64,000 nucleotides of DNA, taken from assembly GCF_009026825.1 (NCBI RefSeq), contig NZ_CP045032.1, positions 558,001-622,000 of the forward strand, written 5' to 3'. Source of the DNA: Corynebacterium urogenitale. Lineage in GTDB: Bacteria; Actinomycetota; Actinomycetes; Mycobacteriales; Mycobacteriaceae. The position numbers were made by a program, and so were the translations under genes. Below are positions 45,054 through 53,717 of this stretch, piece by piece; within the stretch, counting starts at the first letter, position 1; each line of letters opens with the position of its first letter. The notes under the pieces are model-generated. The model saw only the letters and a program-made list of their open reading frames with translations. It was not told the DNA's origin and ran no database searches.

Positions 45054-45743
45054 GTGATCACTTTTGACAAGGTTTCCAAGAGCTACCGGACGTCTACCCG
45101 TCCGGCGCTAGACAACGTCTCGCTCGAGATCGACAAGGGAGAGTTCGTCTTCCTCATTGGCCCATCAGGCTCCGGCAAGTCCACTTTCCTCCAGCTCATG
45201 CTGCGCGAGGAGAAGCTAGATTCTGGCGACCTGTATGTCGCGGACTACCACGTCAACCGGCTTCGTGACCGCGAGGTGCCGAAGCTGCGCCAGCGCATTG
45301 GCTATGTCTTCCAGGATTTCCGCCTGCTGCAGAAGAAGAACGTCTTCGACAACGTTGCCTTCGCTCTTGAGGTGATCGGCAAGAAGCGCGCGGAGATCGA
45401 AAAGGCTGTGCCGGAGGCCCTTAAGACCGTTGGTCTGGAAGGGAAGGAGCAGCGCTTCCCGCACGAGCTCTCCGGTGGTGAGCAGCAGCGCGTGGCCATC
45501 GCCCGCGCTTCCGTGAACCGGCCTCTCGTTCTGCTGGCCGATGAGCCAACGGGAAACCTTGACCCGGATACATCCAGCGAAATCATGCTCCTGCTGAACC
45601 GGATCAACCAGAACGGCACCACCGTGGTGATGTCCACCCATGACAACGTGGCAGTGGATTCCATGCGCAAGCGAGTGATTGAATTGTCCAAGGGTAGGTT
45701 GGTACGCGACGATGCTCGCGGCCTGTATGGAGTGGGGCGCTAA
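45054..45743 (+). CDS. ftsE: Cell division ATP-binding protein FtsE
   Basis: 229-residue ATPase of the FtsEX complex, which controls peptidoglycan hydrolases at the septum from the inner membrane face. Walker [10 protein letters not shown], signature [14 protein letters not shown] and Walker [14 protein letters not shown] are present. The start is GTG 45054 ([12 protein letters not shown]), the usual FtsE N-terminus, with AAGG upstream; the frame open from 44646 is chance. ftsX starts 3 bases after its stop. Two TGTCACA words lie 25-55 bases upstream of the start. Confidence 0.96.
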   Translation: MITFDKVSKSYRTSTRPALDNVSLEIDKGEFVFLIGPSGSGKSTFLQLMLREEKLDSGDLYVADYHVNRLRDREVPKLRQRIGYVFQDFRLLQKKNVFDNVAFALEVIGKKRAEIEKAVPEALKTVGLEGKEQRFPHELSGGEQQRVAIARASVNRPLVLLADEPTGNLDPDTSSEIMLLLNRINQNGTTVVMSTHDNVAVDSMRKRVIELSKGRLVRDDARGLYGVGR

Positions 45744-45746
45744 ACC

Positions 45747-46649
45747 ATGAAGAGTAATTTCATCACCCGCGAGGCCTTTGCGGGTCTCACTCGCAACGCC
45801 ACGATGACCATCGCAATGATCATCACCACGTCCATTTCCCTCGCGCTGCTGACGACGGGCTTTTTGCTCACTCAGATGACAGAGCGCACGAAGGATATCT
45901 ACATCGACCGCATTGAGGTCATGGTCCAGCTGGATGAGGATATCTCCCGCGAGGACATGGACTGCTCCTCTTCGGCGTGTGCGGATATCCTCAATAAGCT
46001 CCAGTCCGATGAGGGCGTGGAGTCCGTCACCTTCCGCAATAAGCAGCAGTCCTACGAGCGTTTCGTCGAGCTATTTAAGGACTCTGATCCGCGCTTGGTT
46101 GAGCAGACGAGTGAGGATGCCTTCCCGGCAGCTCTGCATGTGCGTCTGACCGATCCGACGGAAACTGCGCCTATCGATAACATCCGTGAGGATCAGGGCG
46201 TGCTCAACGTTGTGGATCAGGGCGACGATTTGCAGGCCGCGACGCGAAACCTGGATTCCTTGCGCAATGCGGCGTTCCTTGTCGCGGCGATCCAGGCGGT
46301 GGCGGCGATCTTCCTCATCGTCAACATGGTCCAGATCACCGCGTTCAGTCGACGTAATGAGATTTCCATTATGCGCATGGTGGGCGCCTCCCGCTGGTAT
46401 ACGCAGGCTCCGTTCGTTCTGGAGGCCGTGATCGCCGCGGTGATCGGTGCGGTGTTCGCTGTGGGTGGCATGTTGGCGGGTAAGTTCCTCGTCGCTGATA
46501 ATGCGCTGAAATCGCTGTACGACGCCAACCTCATCGCGCGCATCACGACTGCCGACATCTGGCTAGCTGCGCCGTTCATGGTGCTGATCGGCGCAGTGGT
46601 TGCTGCCATCACGGCTCAGGTGACGCTTCGCTGGTACGTGAAGAACTAG
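45747..46649 (+). CDS. ftsX: Cell division protein FtsX
   Basis: 300-residue membrane partner of FtsE. A short N-terminal cytoplasmic part and helix (about residues 20-42) lead into an outer domain (about 45-175), which has two cysteines in DMDCSSSACADIL as in mycobacterial FtsX, where it contacts the hydrolase partner. Three helices follow, with the FtsX signature ITAFSRRNEISIMRMVGASR between the second and third helices. It starts 3 bases after ftsE, and smpB follows, the same order as in C. glutamicum. Confidence 0.96.
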   Translation: MKSNFITREAFAGLTRNATMTIAMIITTSISLALLTTGFLLTQMTERTKDIYIDRIEVMVQLDEDISREDMDCSSSACADILNKLQSDEGVESVTFRNKQQSYERFVELFKDSDPRLVEQTSEDAFPAALHVRLTDPTETAPIDNIREDQGVLNVVDQGDDLQAATRNLDSLRNAAFLVAAIQAVAAIFLIVNMVQITAFSRRNEISIMRMVGASRWYTQAPFVLEAVIAAVIGAVFAVGGMLAGKFLVADNALKSLYDANLIARITTADIWLAAPFMVLIGAVVAAITAQVTLRWYVKN

Positions 46650-46704
46650 GCGTCCAAGCCTCCTCGTGGATAGTGTTGCGGTGGCTGATATTCTCGGAGG
46701 CATC

Positions 46705-47244
46705 ATGGCGAAGAAGAGCACACCGGTTGATTCCGGGAAATCCAAGGGCAAGAAGAAGGCTGGGGCCGGCAAGGGGCCTGGCCAGCTTGTTGTGGCCACT
46801 AACCGGAAGGCACGCCACGACTATCACATCGTTGAAACTATCGAGTGTGGCGTGGTGCTCGTTGGCACTGAAGTAAAGGCTCTTCGCGAGGGTAAGGCCA
46901 GCTTGGTCGATGCCTACGCAACGATCGACGACGGGGAAGTGTGGCTGCGTGGCCTCCATATCCCGGAATATTCCATGGGGCACTGGACCAATCACTCGCC
47001 GCGTCGTGTTCGCAAGCTGCTGCTGCACCGTCGAGAGATCGATTCCCTCATGGGCAAGGTGCGCGACGGTAATGCGACGCTCATTCCGTTGCAGCTGTAC
47101 TTCGTGTCTGGGCGCATGAAGGTGGAGCTGGCACTGGCCCGCGGTAAGCAGGAATACGACAAGCGTCAGGACATCAAGCGTCGCACCGAGGAGCGAGAAG
47201 TGACCCGCGAGCTGGGTCGCCGCATCAAGGGCATCAATGCCTAG
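46705..47244 (+). CDS. smpB: SsrA-binding protein SmpB
   Basis: 179-residue partner of tmRNA in ribosome rescue. An unusually Lys/Gly-rich N-terminal leader of about 28 residues precedes the core, which has NRKARHDYHIVETIECGVVL, GTEVKALREGKASLVDAYA and GKQEYDKRQDIKRR near the C-terminal tail. CGGAGG lies 4 bases before the ATG at 46705, which settles the start. The tmRNA gene lies about 1.3 kb downstream, beyond a frameshifted membrane protein gene. Confidence 0.96.
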   Translation: MAKKSTPVDSGKSKGKKKAGAGKGPGQLVVATNRKARHDYHIVETIECGVVLVGTEVKALREGKASLVDAYATIDDGEVWLRGLHIPEYSMGHWTNHSPRRVRKLLLHRREIDSLMGKVRDGNATLIPLQLYFVSGRMKVELALARGKQEYDKRQDIKRRTEEREVTRELGRRIKGINA

Positions 47245-47372
47245 GGTGTGGATTTGACCTTGAGGGAGGGGCGGGCTGGGAAGATCTCGTTAAAGAAAAC
47301 AATTCCTAACAATTCGCTAAATAAGCGTCTGAGCTATCGCGGTAGTATGTTTGCTGCTGTTAGCCTTCGAGT

Positions 47373-47612
47373 GTGAACTCACCACATTCTCACTCTGCCA
47401 GCGTTCCTGCAGACCGTTCTGGGTCCGGTGTTAAGCACACCGGTGGCTCCAGTGTCCGCGCCACCACAACGAGCGCTAGCTCGACGAACCTAGAGGAAAA
47501 GGGCTTCGAACGCTGGGCCTGCGAGCACCCTATTTACGGGCTCATTGAGGTTTATGTCGGCCATGCGTCCCAGCTTCGGGAGGATCGACCCGGGGTTCCC
47601 GATTGGGGCTGA
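47373..47612 (+). CDS. N-terminal part of a probably frameshifted membrane protein gene
   Basis: 79-residue frame. After a Ser/Thr-rich leader comes a well-formed protein-like stretch, LEEKGFERWACEHPIYGLIE then VYVGHASQLREDRPGVPDW. The frame ends in TGA at 47610-47612 immediately after GATTGGGGC. The +1 frame at the same place continues smoothly as ADADSKLKPAS into the next ORF. One surplus base in GGGG (or two missing) would join both. The GTG/ATG start near 47373 is uncertain. Confidence 0.5.
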   Translation: MNSPHSHSASVPADRSGSGVKHTGGSSVRATTTSASSTNLEEKGFERWACEHPIYGLIEVYVGHASQLREDRPGVPDWG

Positions 47613-48510
47613 CGCGGACAGCAAGCTCAAGCCCGCAAGCACTGAGCAGGGAAGGGACTCCTTCGGCAAGGCGAGCAAGGCGAATGAGTCCAAGGATGGC
47701 TCCAAAGCGAATAGTTCGGCCGGGTCGGGTGGAATCATCGGGCGCTACATGAAGGACTCCAAGCGATCACTCGTAGTGAAAGTCTCCGGGGTGGTGGTCG
47801 CACGCATGAAGTCGCTTTCGGAAGTGAAGATCGAGCTCACTGAGGAGCCGAAGGCGCTGGAGAACGGCGAATACGACTATCCACTCGCTGTAGCGACTCC
47901 CTACGTGGAAATCGAGTCTGCAGGTTTCGAATCATGGATCCGCGAGGTGCGAGTCAAAGCACGTGGGACGGTGATTGAGCTCGACGCCCCAGCGGGCAGC
48001 AGAGCCTACAAGCACCAGAGGGAAATGGAAGAATCCCCATTCAAACGGTGGTTCTATCCTCTTGCTGCTGGCATAGGGAAGGGAGCATGGGCGCTGTTCT
48101 GCCTCGTGCTGCTTCCGCTTATCGGCAAGATCATGGATCCAATCATTCGATGGTTGGCGCAGTTCATGCCCGACTGGAACATCACCATTCCCTGGCCTGA
48201 TATCAACCTGCCGAGTATCCCATGGCCGGAAATTAATCTCCCGGCGATACCGTGGCCTGATATCAACCTGCCGAGTATTCCCTGGCCGGACTGGACCGCC
48301 CCGGGCTGGGTGATCTTCCTGATGGATTACACGAAGGTTTGGATGCCAATCGTCATCGGGCTGTTCGTGGGCATCGTGGCGGTGCGGAATGCGAACCGTT
48401 CGCGGCAGGAGAAGTTGAAGTGGGAGCGACAGCGCGTTGCCGATGTCCTTGGAGCTAGGGTGCAACAGCTCGAAGAACTGGCGTCAAGGCAGGGGAGAGA
48501 TGTACGATAA
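47545..48510 (+). CDS. Membrane protein with Trp-Pro repeats and coiled tail (likely frameshifted at its start)
   Basis: Up to 321 residues, unknown family. A soluble beta-rich domain (about 70-155: SLVVKVSGVVVARMKSLSEV) is followed by a helix (about 172-195), an outer or loop segment with three repeats of IPWPDINLPS type (about 205-250), a second helix (about 255-278) and a Arg/Gln-rich helical tail. The beginning overlaps the previous frame; the start codon assigned here is formal, and the true protein probably begins at about 47373. It sits between smpB and ssrA on the same strand. Confidence 0.65.
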   Translation: MRFMSAMRPSFGRIDPGFPIGADADSKLKPASTEQGRDSFGKASKANESKDGSKANSSAGSGGIIGRYMKDSKRSLVVKVSGVVVARMKSLSEVKIELTEEPKALENGEYDYPLAVATPYVEIESAGFESWIREVRVKARGTVIELDAPAGSRAYKHQREMEESPFKRWFYPLAAGIGKGAWALFCLVLLPLIGKIMDPIIRWLAQFMPDWNITIPWPDINLPSIPWPEINLPAIPWPDINLPSIPWPDWTAPGWVIFLMDYTKVWMPIVIGLFVGIVAVRNANRSRQEKLKWERQRVADVLGARVQQLEELASRQGRDVR

Positions 48511-48551
48511 GACATCCTGCTGGAATGCGTTTCCACAGCAGGGCAAAGCAA

Positions 48552-48927
48552 GGGGTCGATTTGGTTTCGACTTCGTGCATTGAGCCAGGGGAAGCGTGCC
48601 GGTGAAGGCGATCGACCACCGTAAGCGTCGACGTAACTCTATAAGCGCCGAGAACACTCAGCGCGACTACGCCCTCGCTGCCTAATTCAGCGACCGCGTG
48701 TCTGTCGGCCTAGGACCGTCCCACTCCTAGATCCCGGCATCGACTTTTGGGACTTGCCGCACGGCCGTGTTGCTCGGGCCGGGCGGGACACCTTAGAGCA
48801 ACTGGGCCCATCATCCGGACTTGTTCACAAGATTCGGAGGGCCGAGTAGAGATAACCGTGAACTGCGCACGGAGAAGCCCTGGCGAGGTCGCGAAGGACC
48901 CGGGTTCAATTCCCGGCGGCTCCACCA
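48552..48927 (+). ncRNA. ssrA: Transfer-messenger RNA (tmRNA)
   Basis: 376-nucleotide tmRNA. The 5' end GGGGTCG pairs with CGGCTCC next to the encoded CCA at 48925-48927; GGTTTCGACTTCG and GGGTTCAATTCCC are the D-like and T arms. The tag reading frame at 48647-48685 encodes AENTQRDYALAA followed by TAA; the ending ALAA is the usual degradation signal. It rescues stalled ribosomes with SmpB, whose gene is 1.3 kb upstream. Confidence 0.96.
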
Positions 48928-48932
48928 AGTTG

Positions 48933-48962
48933 AAACCCCAGTTCAGCAATGACCTGGGGTTT
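48933..48962 (+). terminator. Terminator after ssrA
   Basis: AAACCCCAG (48933-48941) and CTGGGGTTT (48954-48962) form a perfect 9-bp stem with a 12-base loop, 6 bases after the tmRNA 3' end. The T-tract is short (GGTTTGTT). Confidence 0.75.
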
Positions 48963-49021
48963 GTTACGTCTATGCTGGTCAGATCGTACGCGCGCCATCA
49001 TGGCACCGCCTTGAGATCTAC

Positions 49022-50104
49022 CTACTTCCCAAACAGACGGTGCTGCAGCCTTTCTATGTCTGGGCCTGTATTCCTCCCACGGATCTCTGAGATCCGCTCA
49101 AGTGTGTTGGCCAGGGTGTCCCGTATCTCTCGGGCTATCTGTTGAGCAACGCTCTCCGCACTTGCGGTCTGGGCCTTCCCACTCGTTACGGGGCTAGCTG
49201 GCATGTCTGTCTCCAACAACAGTCGGTCGGAAGGAACCTGCTTGACGTACGCCCGCCCGCGCTTGGTTTCGAGCATTCGCGGATTCACAGACACGTAGCC
49301 ACCGAGCCGCACGAGCCGCGTGAGCTCATCGCTCGTTCCGGAAAACCAGTGGATGATCGGCGCCACGTTGTGCTCCGTCACCCGTTGCTCTTCCAGCAGG
49401 TCGAGTACAGCCGTTGCCGAACGCACCGCGTGGATGGAGAGGATATAAGGGCGTGCGTCGTCATTCGTAGGGGAGTGCGCCGTGGAACCTACAGAACTCG
49501 AGGTCTTGGCCGCATCGCACACGGTTTTAAGAATTCGACGTAGCACTTGTTTTTGGAGTTCAACCCCGGCCTGCTCGAGGCGGCGTGGGGCGAAGTCCAG
49601 TCCGATTTCCCCGATAAAGCGCGTGGCGCCAGTACCCAGCCCTTGGTCGGCTCCAACCCCGCCAGACAGACACTGATCGAATACCGCCAGCTCTCGCTCG
49701 GCCTGGGCCTTGGATTCAATCTGCCACGGGTGGAACCCCAGTGACCACAGTGGCATCGCCGGACTACCCAGCTCGATCCCCGCTAACTGTGCAATGGTCG
49801 GGGCCTGATCAATGAGAGCCACATACTCACTCGGCTTCAGGGTCTGCGCAACAACGCGCAGCCCTGGCGCTGATCCGTGTGAAGCTCCGACCGAGTTTGG
49901 GGAGCTCATTACCGACGAAAAGCCTGCCGACGAAGAGCCTGCTGGAGACGAGCCTGCCTGCGATGAGCCTGCTGGAGATGGGGTAGATGGCGATGGGGTT
50001 GCTGCTTCCGAACGGAAAGAGGCCAGCTCACGCACAAAAGCCGCGCGAAGCTCGACTCCGTGTAGGAAGTCGAAGTGGTAGTGCGTATCGATCAGCGGTG
50101 CCAT
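49022..50104 (-). CDS. TatD-family metal-dependent hydrolase with Ser/Pro-rich insertion
   Basis: 360-residue TIM-barrel hydrolase. Metal ligands are visible in LIDTHYHFDF, FIGEIGLDFAPRR, LSIHAVRS, IIHWFSG and LLLETDMP. TatD proteins are mostly DNases or unknown hydrolases. After the first strand an insertion of about 45 residues (about 33-80) is built of PAG-SS and AGSS units (PSPAGSSQAGSSPAGSSSAG), encoded by 15-bp tandem repeats. The next gene upstream, tcdA-like, ends 16 bases before it on the same strand. The extension is probably a surface loop and may vary between strains. Confidence 0.85.
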   Translation of the reverse strand: MAPLIDTHYHFDFLHGVELRAAFVRELASFRSEAATPSPSTPSPAGSSQAGSSPAGSSSAGFSSVMSSPNSVGASHGSAPGLRVVAQTLKPSEYVALIDQAPTIAQLAGIELGSPAMPLWSLGFHPWQIESKAQAERELAVFDQCLSGGVGADQGLGTGATRFIGEIGLDFAPRRLEQAGVELQKQVLRRILKTVCDAAKTSSSVGSTAHSPTNDDARPYILSIHAVRSATAVLDLLEEQRVTEHNVAPIIHWFSGTSDELTRLVRLGGYVSVNPRMLETKRGRAYVKQVPSDRLLLETDMPASPVTSGKAQTASAESVAQQIAREIRDTLANTLERISEIRGRNTGPDIERLQHRLFGK

Positions 50105-50120
50105 GGTTACTTCGCGCGGG

Positions 50121-50897
50121 TTACTCTGCGCGCTGGTGGGGAGGCAACGGAATCATGCGTGGCTCACGTGGCATCTTCTCCATACCGGCCAGCCTACGGA
50201 TCGCCTTGCCAGCCAGCATTTGCCCCATGATCGGCGGCATGTAGCTCATCGAGCCCAGCGTTTCGCCCTTGGTCCGGCCCTCGCCGATCTTCTCCACCTG
50301 GAAGGGAAGCTCCGTACTGAACAGCACCTCAATGCCCTTAATCCGGCGTTTGCGGCACTCGGTGCGGACTACCTTGGCCATAGGGCAGTTGGAGGTCTGG
50401 CGAATGTTGGCGAACTGCAGTTGGAGTGGATCCAGGCGGTTGGCGGCACCCATGGAACTCAGCAGGTTAATGCCGTTTTCAGCGCACCACTGAGCGATCG
50501 CGAGCTTCTGGGACACCGTATCAATGCAGTCGATCACGTAATCGGGACGCGGAAACTGCTCTAGCGTGGCGCCCACGTCCTCCTTGCGGAGGAAAACTTG
50601 CTGCGCGTGCACAGTGCAGTCCGGGTTGATGTCAGCGATCTTGTCCCGCATGATGTCGGCCTTCACCTTACCGATCGTCGACACATACGCCACTGCCTGC
50701 CGGTTGATGTTGCTGGCCTCGACCACATCCCGATCCAGCACGATGAGGTTGCCCACACCACCGCGGGCCAGTGCCTCGGCGCAGGCGGATCCCACGCCGC
50801 CGAGTCCGAGGACCATCACTGTAGAGTCCCGGAGTTTGTCCAGTCCTTCATCCTTGAGCAGCAGTCGGAGGCGGGCAACTCTTTCACTATGGGCCAC
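50121..50897 (-). CDS. tcdA: ThiF/E1-like protein, tRNA t6A37 dehydratase (TcdA/CsdL-like)
   Basis: 258-residue ATP-dependent enzyme that cyclises t6A37 to ct6A in tRNA. The nucleotide loop is VMVLGLGGVGSACAEALARGG, followed by VLDRDVVEASNINRQ and DYVIDCIDTVSQKLAIAQWC; TELPFQVEKI and the C-terminal segment YMPPIMGQMLAGKAIRRL are TcdA landmarks. It lies upstream of the TatD-like gene with 16 bases between, so they are probably one operon. It is divergent from the GT87 gene. Assignment to TcdA rather than another E1-like family rests on overall pattern. Confidence 0.85.
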   Translation of the reverse strand: MAHSERVARLRLLLKDEGLDKLRDSTVMVLGLGGVGSACAEALARGGVGNLIVLDRDVVEASNINRQAVAYVSTIGKVKADIMRDKIADINPDCTVHAQQVFLRKEDVGATLEQFPRPDYVIDCIDTVSQKLAIAQWCAENGINLLSSMGAANRLDPLQLQFANIRQTSNCPMAKVVRTECRKRRIKGIEVLFSTELPFQVEKIGEGRTKGETLGSMSYMPPIMGQMLAGKAIRRLAGMEKMPREPRMIPLPPHQRAE

Positions 50898-51059
50898 GGG
50901 AAGGGAACCTTTCTTTTCATCGGCTTAGGCGCAAAAGACACGTCATTATAGCGCCTCACCCGTGGAGTATCTCCACTCAATTTAGGACTTTTCTTAGTGG
51001 TCTTTTTCGGTGCATGTGTTACTGAAAACTGTCCCGCACTAGTCCTATGCTTGTGTGCC

Positions 51060-52376
51060 ATGGACGGTCTCACCACAGACATCACCACCCCAAAAGCTGC
51101 CACAAAAAAGCATAAAATCCCAGGTTACTTCGGTGTTCTCACCGCACTTGCGCTCCTGGCTGGCTGGGCAGTCTACCGCCTCACGCTGCCCGAAACTCGC
51201 CACTCCAAGTTCGGCAACCTCTTCCACTGGCCCATCGACTTTCGCGTGTACTACCGCGCTGGCGAGGCGCTCCAGCAGGGTGACCAACTGTACGCACACG
51301 GCTTCGTGGGGGCACTGCCCTTTACCTACCCGCCCTTTGCTGGTGCTTTGTTCCGCGGCCTTGCCTTCGCCAGCGAGCACACCATGGCAGTGGCGTGGCA
51401 GGTGGCTTCGCTCCTGGTGCTCTTGCTGGTGATCATCGCCGTGTTGCGCGAGCGTGGATACCGAATGTCCCCAGGGCTGGTGGTGATCGCGATTGTGGGG
51501 CTGGTGGCGTCGTTCAATCTCAGCCCCGTCTTCGGCACCATCTTCTTCGGACAGATCAACATCTTCCTCATGGGCCTGGTCGCCCTTGATTTCCTGCGTG
51601 GCGGCAGGGCGCGGGGCCGTGGAATCTTCACCGGCATTGCCGCGGGCATCAAGCTCACTCCGATATTCTTCGCCCTCGCCTTCTTCGTGGAACGCAGGTG
51701 GCGTGCCATCGTGGCGGTGCTTGCCACGTTCGCGGTGACCGTGGGCATTGGTTTTTGGGGTGTGCCGGACGCGGGTGTGTTTTGGACGGAGAAGGTACTG
51801 GAAACCAACCGCATTGGTGAACATGCCAACCCGGGAGCGCAATCCTTGCAATCGATTTTGCTGAGGATGGATATTGCGCACGCTAAGCCGCTGTGGGCCT
51901 TCGGGTCGTTGCTCATCGTGGTGGCGTTCTGCATCGCGGCGCGCGGCGCGATCCGCCGGGGCAACCTCAGCCTCGTCATGGCCCTCGGCGGTGTGACCGC
52001 GGCGTTGATCTCCCCGTTTTCCTGGTTTCACCACTGGGTCTACCTGGTCCCCCTTTTCTTCGTTTTGCTCGACGCCACACTGCGCCCCCTGCAGCACCTC
52101 GCGAAACGCATCAGCGTGCGCGGGCGAGCAGGGCGGGGCGCGGCCATCCTGGTCGAACAGTGTGGGGGCTTCCTCGCAGTGGCCTTCTGGTCGGTGGTGT
52201 TCCTGCCATACGCCAGTGCCGTGAGTTACTTCCCGACGAGTTTCCACGCTCAACGCCTTGCTGTCGATAACCCCTGGTTGCGAGGAATGTTTGTCTGGGC
52301 AGGCATTGCGCTGGTCGTCGGTTGCGCGGCGTACTACTTAGCGGCGGGGTTAGGTCGCAGGGGTCGTAACCGCTAG
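51060..52376 (+). CDS. Polyprenol-phosphate-mannose-dependent mannosyltransferase (GT87/DUF2029)
   Basis: 438-residue GT-C membrane glycosyltransferase with about ten helices. The first outer loop carries DFRVYYRAGEALQQGDQLYA, with the acidic DFxVYY motif typical of GT87 enzymes; AAGIKLTPIFFALAFFVERR and SPFSWFHHWVYLVPL are further landmarks. Relatives MptC/PimE add alpha-1,2-mannose to lipomannan or PIMs in Corynebacteriales. I start at ATG 51060; TATGCT (51046-51051) is 8 bases upstream, again a leaderless layout. The acceptor is uncertain. Confidence 0.85.
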   Translation: MDGLTTDITTPKAATKKHKIPGYFGVLTALALLAGWAVYRLTLPETRHSKFGNLFHWPIDFRVYYRAGEALQQGDQLYAHGFVGALPFTYPPFAGALFRGLAFASEHTMAVAWQVASLLVLLLVIIAVLRERGYRMSPGLVVIAIVGLVASFNLSPVFGTIFFGQINIFLMGLVALDFLRGGRARGRGIFTGIAAGIKLTPIFFALAFFVERRWRAIVAVLATFAVTVGIGFWGVPDAGVFWTEKVLETNRIGEHANPGAQSLQSILLRMDIAHAKPLWAFGSLLIVVAFCIAARGAIRRGNLSLVMALGGVTAALISPFSWFHHWVYLVPLFFVLLDATLRPLQHLAKRISVRGRAGRGAAILVEQCGGFLAVAFWSVVFLPYASAVSYFPTSFHAQRLAVDNPWLRGMFVWAGIALVVGCAAYYLAAGLGRRGRNR

Positions 52377-52436
52377 CTAGGCGGGATTGTCCTCAGAAAA
52401 CCTGAGCGTGGCTCGTCTTTCTTTTACAGTGAATGC

Positions 52437-53660
52437 ATGAGCATCATCCCGCTCCGTGTTGTCGCTGCCATTTCCTGCTGTGGGCTTCTCACTGCTTGCA
52501 CCATCGGAGACTCCGAGCAGAGTTCGTCCTCCACGGGTGCGGGCTCGAGTCACTCGGAAGATGCTGCTAAGGGGCAGCCGGTGGCGTCGGGCACAGAGGA
52601 AGATCAGGACGAGCAGCAGACATACGAGCCGAAGACGGTGACCGTCGCGGCGGCTGGAGACCTGCTCCTGCACACGCCGGTCTCCAGCTCTGCGCAGGAG
52701 CACGCCACAGGAGGCGACTACAACTATGTGGCGCTGATGGAGGAGATCGGCCCGCAACTCAACGCGGCCGACCTCGCCATTTGTCATATTGAGGGGCCGA
52801 TGAATCCGCGGAATGAGAACCTCAATACCGGCTACGAGATGGTCTTTAACTTCCCAAAGGAGATCGCGCGCGACGCCAAACGCCTCGGCTACGAAGGCTG
52901 CGATTTCGCCTCCAACCACACCATCGACCAGGGGCTTGATGGTCTCGCCGAAACGGAGCAGGTTGTCCGCGACGCCGGGTTGGGCTATGCCGGGCCGACC
53001 ATGGATGAACAGCGCGCCGGGAAAGCGGAGATGTACGACGTCGGTGGCGCGAAGATCGCGCACCTCGCCTACACCTACACCTTCCCCAATAACGCGGGGC
53101 CAACCACGGACGTGCCGGCTGATGCGCCGTGGCTGGAGAAAGCACTCTGGCCGGCCATCGGCGCCGAAGGCATTCGCGAGCAAGCTCGACAGGCTAAGGA
53201 GGAAGGCGCCGACTTTGTGGTCGTGAGTATGCACTGGGGTGACGAATATCAGTCGCTGCCCAATGAGCAACAGCAGGAGATCGCGCGCGAACTTCTAAAG
53301 GCCGAGGAGGTGGATGCGATCCTCGGCGACCACGTCCACGTGGTGCAGCCGTGCGAGAAAGTCAACGGCAAGCACGTGATCTACGGCCTCGGTAACAGCA
53401 TTTCTAACCAGTCGCCCTTGACCTCTGCAGACTTCCGGCCTGATGTGCAAGATGGCATTGTCGCGACACTAACGCTTCACCGAGATGAATCCGGCAAGGT
53501 GACCACGGATATGGCCTACACGCCGACTTTCGTGGAGATCCCTGGGCATACGATCCGCACCGTGACGGCGGAGAGTAACCCCGCGTCCTTCGCGCGGACG
53601 ACGGGGACCGTCGAGGCGCTGGGTGGGTGCGAGGCCACGCTATACTCCGAGGGTCGCTAA
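52437..53660 (+). CDS. CapA-family lipoprotein (intact)
   Basis: 407 residues. A lipoprotein signal (GLLTACTIG, Cys near 20) and a Ser/Glu/Gln-rich linker precede the CapA metallophosphatase-like domain (about 65-360): AAAGDLLLHTPVSSS, ICHIEGPMNP, GCDFASNHTIDQGLDGL, VVSMHWGDEYQ and DHVHVVQPCEKVNGKHVIYG. CapA proteins act in poly-glutamate or capsule formation at the cell surface. It is complete, unlike its relative at 38-39 kb. TACAGT lies 6 bases before the ATG, a leaderless layout. The gene starts 60 bases after the GT87 gene. Exact role unknown. Confidence 0.85.
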   Translation: MSIIPLRVVAAISCCGLLTACTIGDSEQSSSSTGAGSSHSEDAAKGQPVASGTEEDQDEQQTYEPKTVTVAAAGDLLLHTPVSSSAQEHATGGDYNYVALMEEIGPQLNAADLAICHIEGPMNPRNENLNTGYEMVFNFPKEIARDAKRLGYEGCDFASNHTIDQGLDGLAETEQVVRDAGLGYAGPTMDEQRAGKAEMYDVGGAKIAHLAYTYTFPNNAGPTTDVPADAPWLEKALWPAIGAEGIREQARQAKEEGADFVVVSMHWGDEYQSLPNEQQQEIARELLKAEEVDAILGDHVHVVQPCEKVNGKHVIYGLGNSISNQSPLTSADFRPDVQDGIVATLTLHRDESGKVTTDMAYTPTFVEIPGHTIRTVTAESNPASFARTTGTVEALGGCEATLYSEGR

Positions 53661-53717
53661 GCCTGCAGAAACGGCGGGTGGTTGGTCACGCGCCCCTGCT
53701 TAGTTGGGTTAGTTGAG

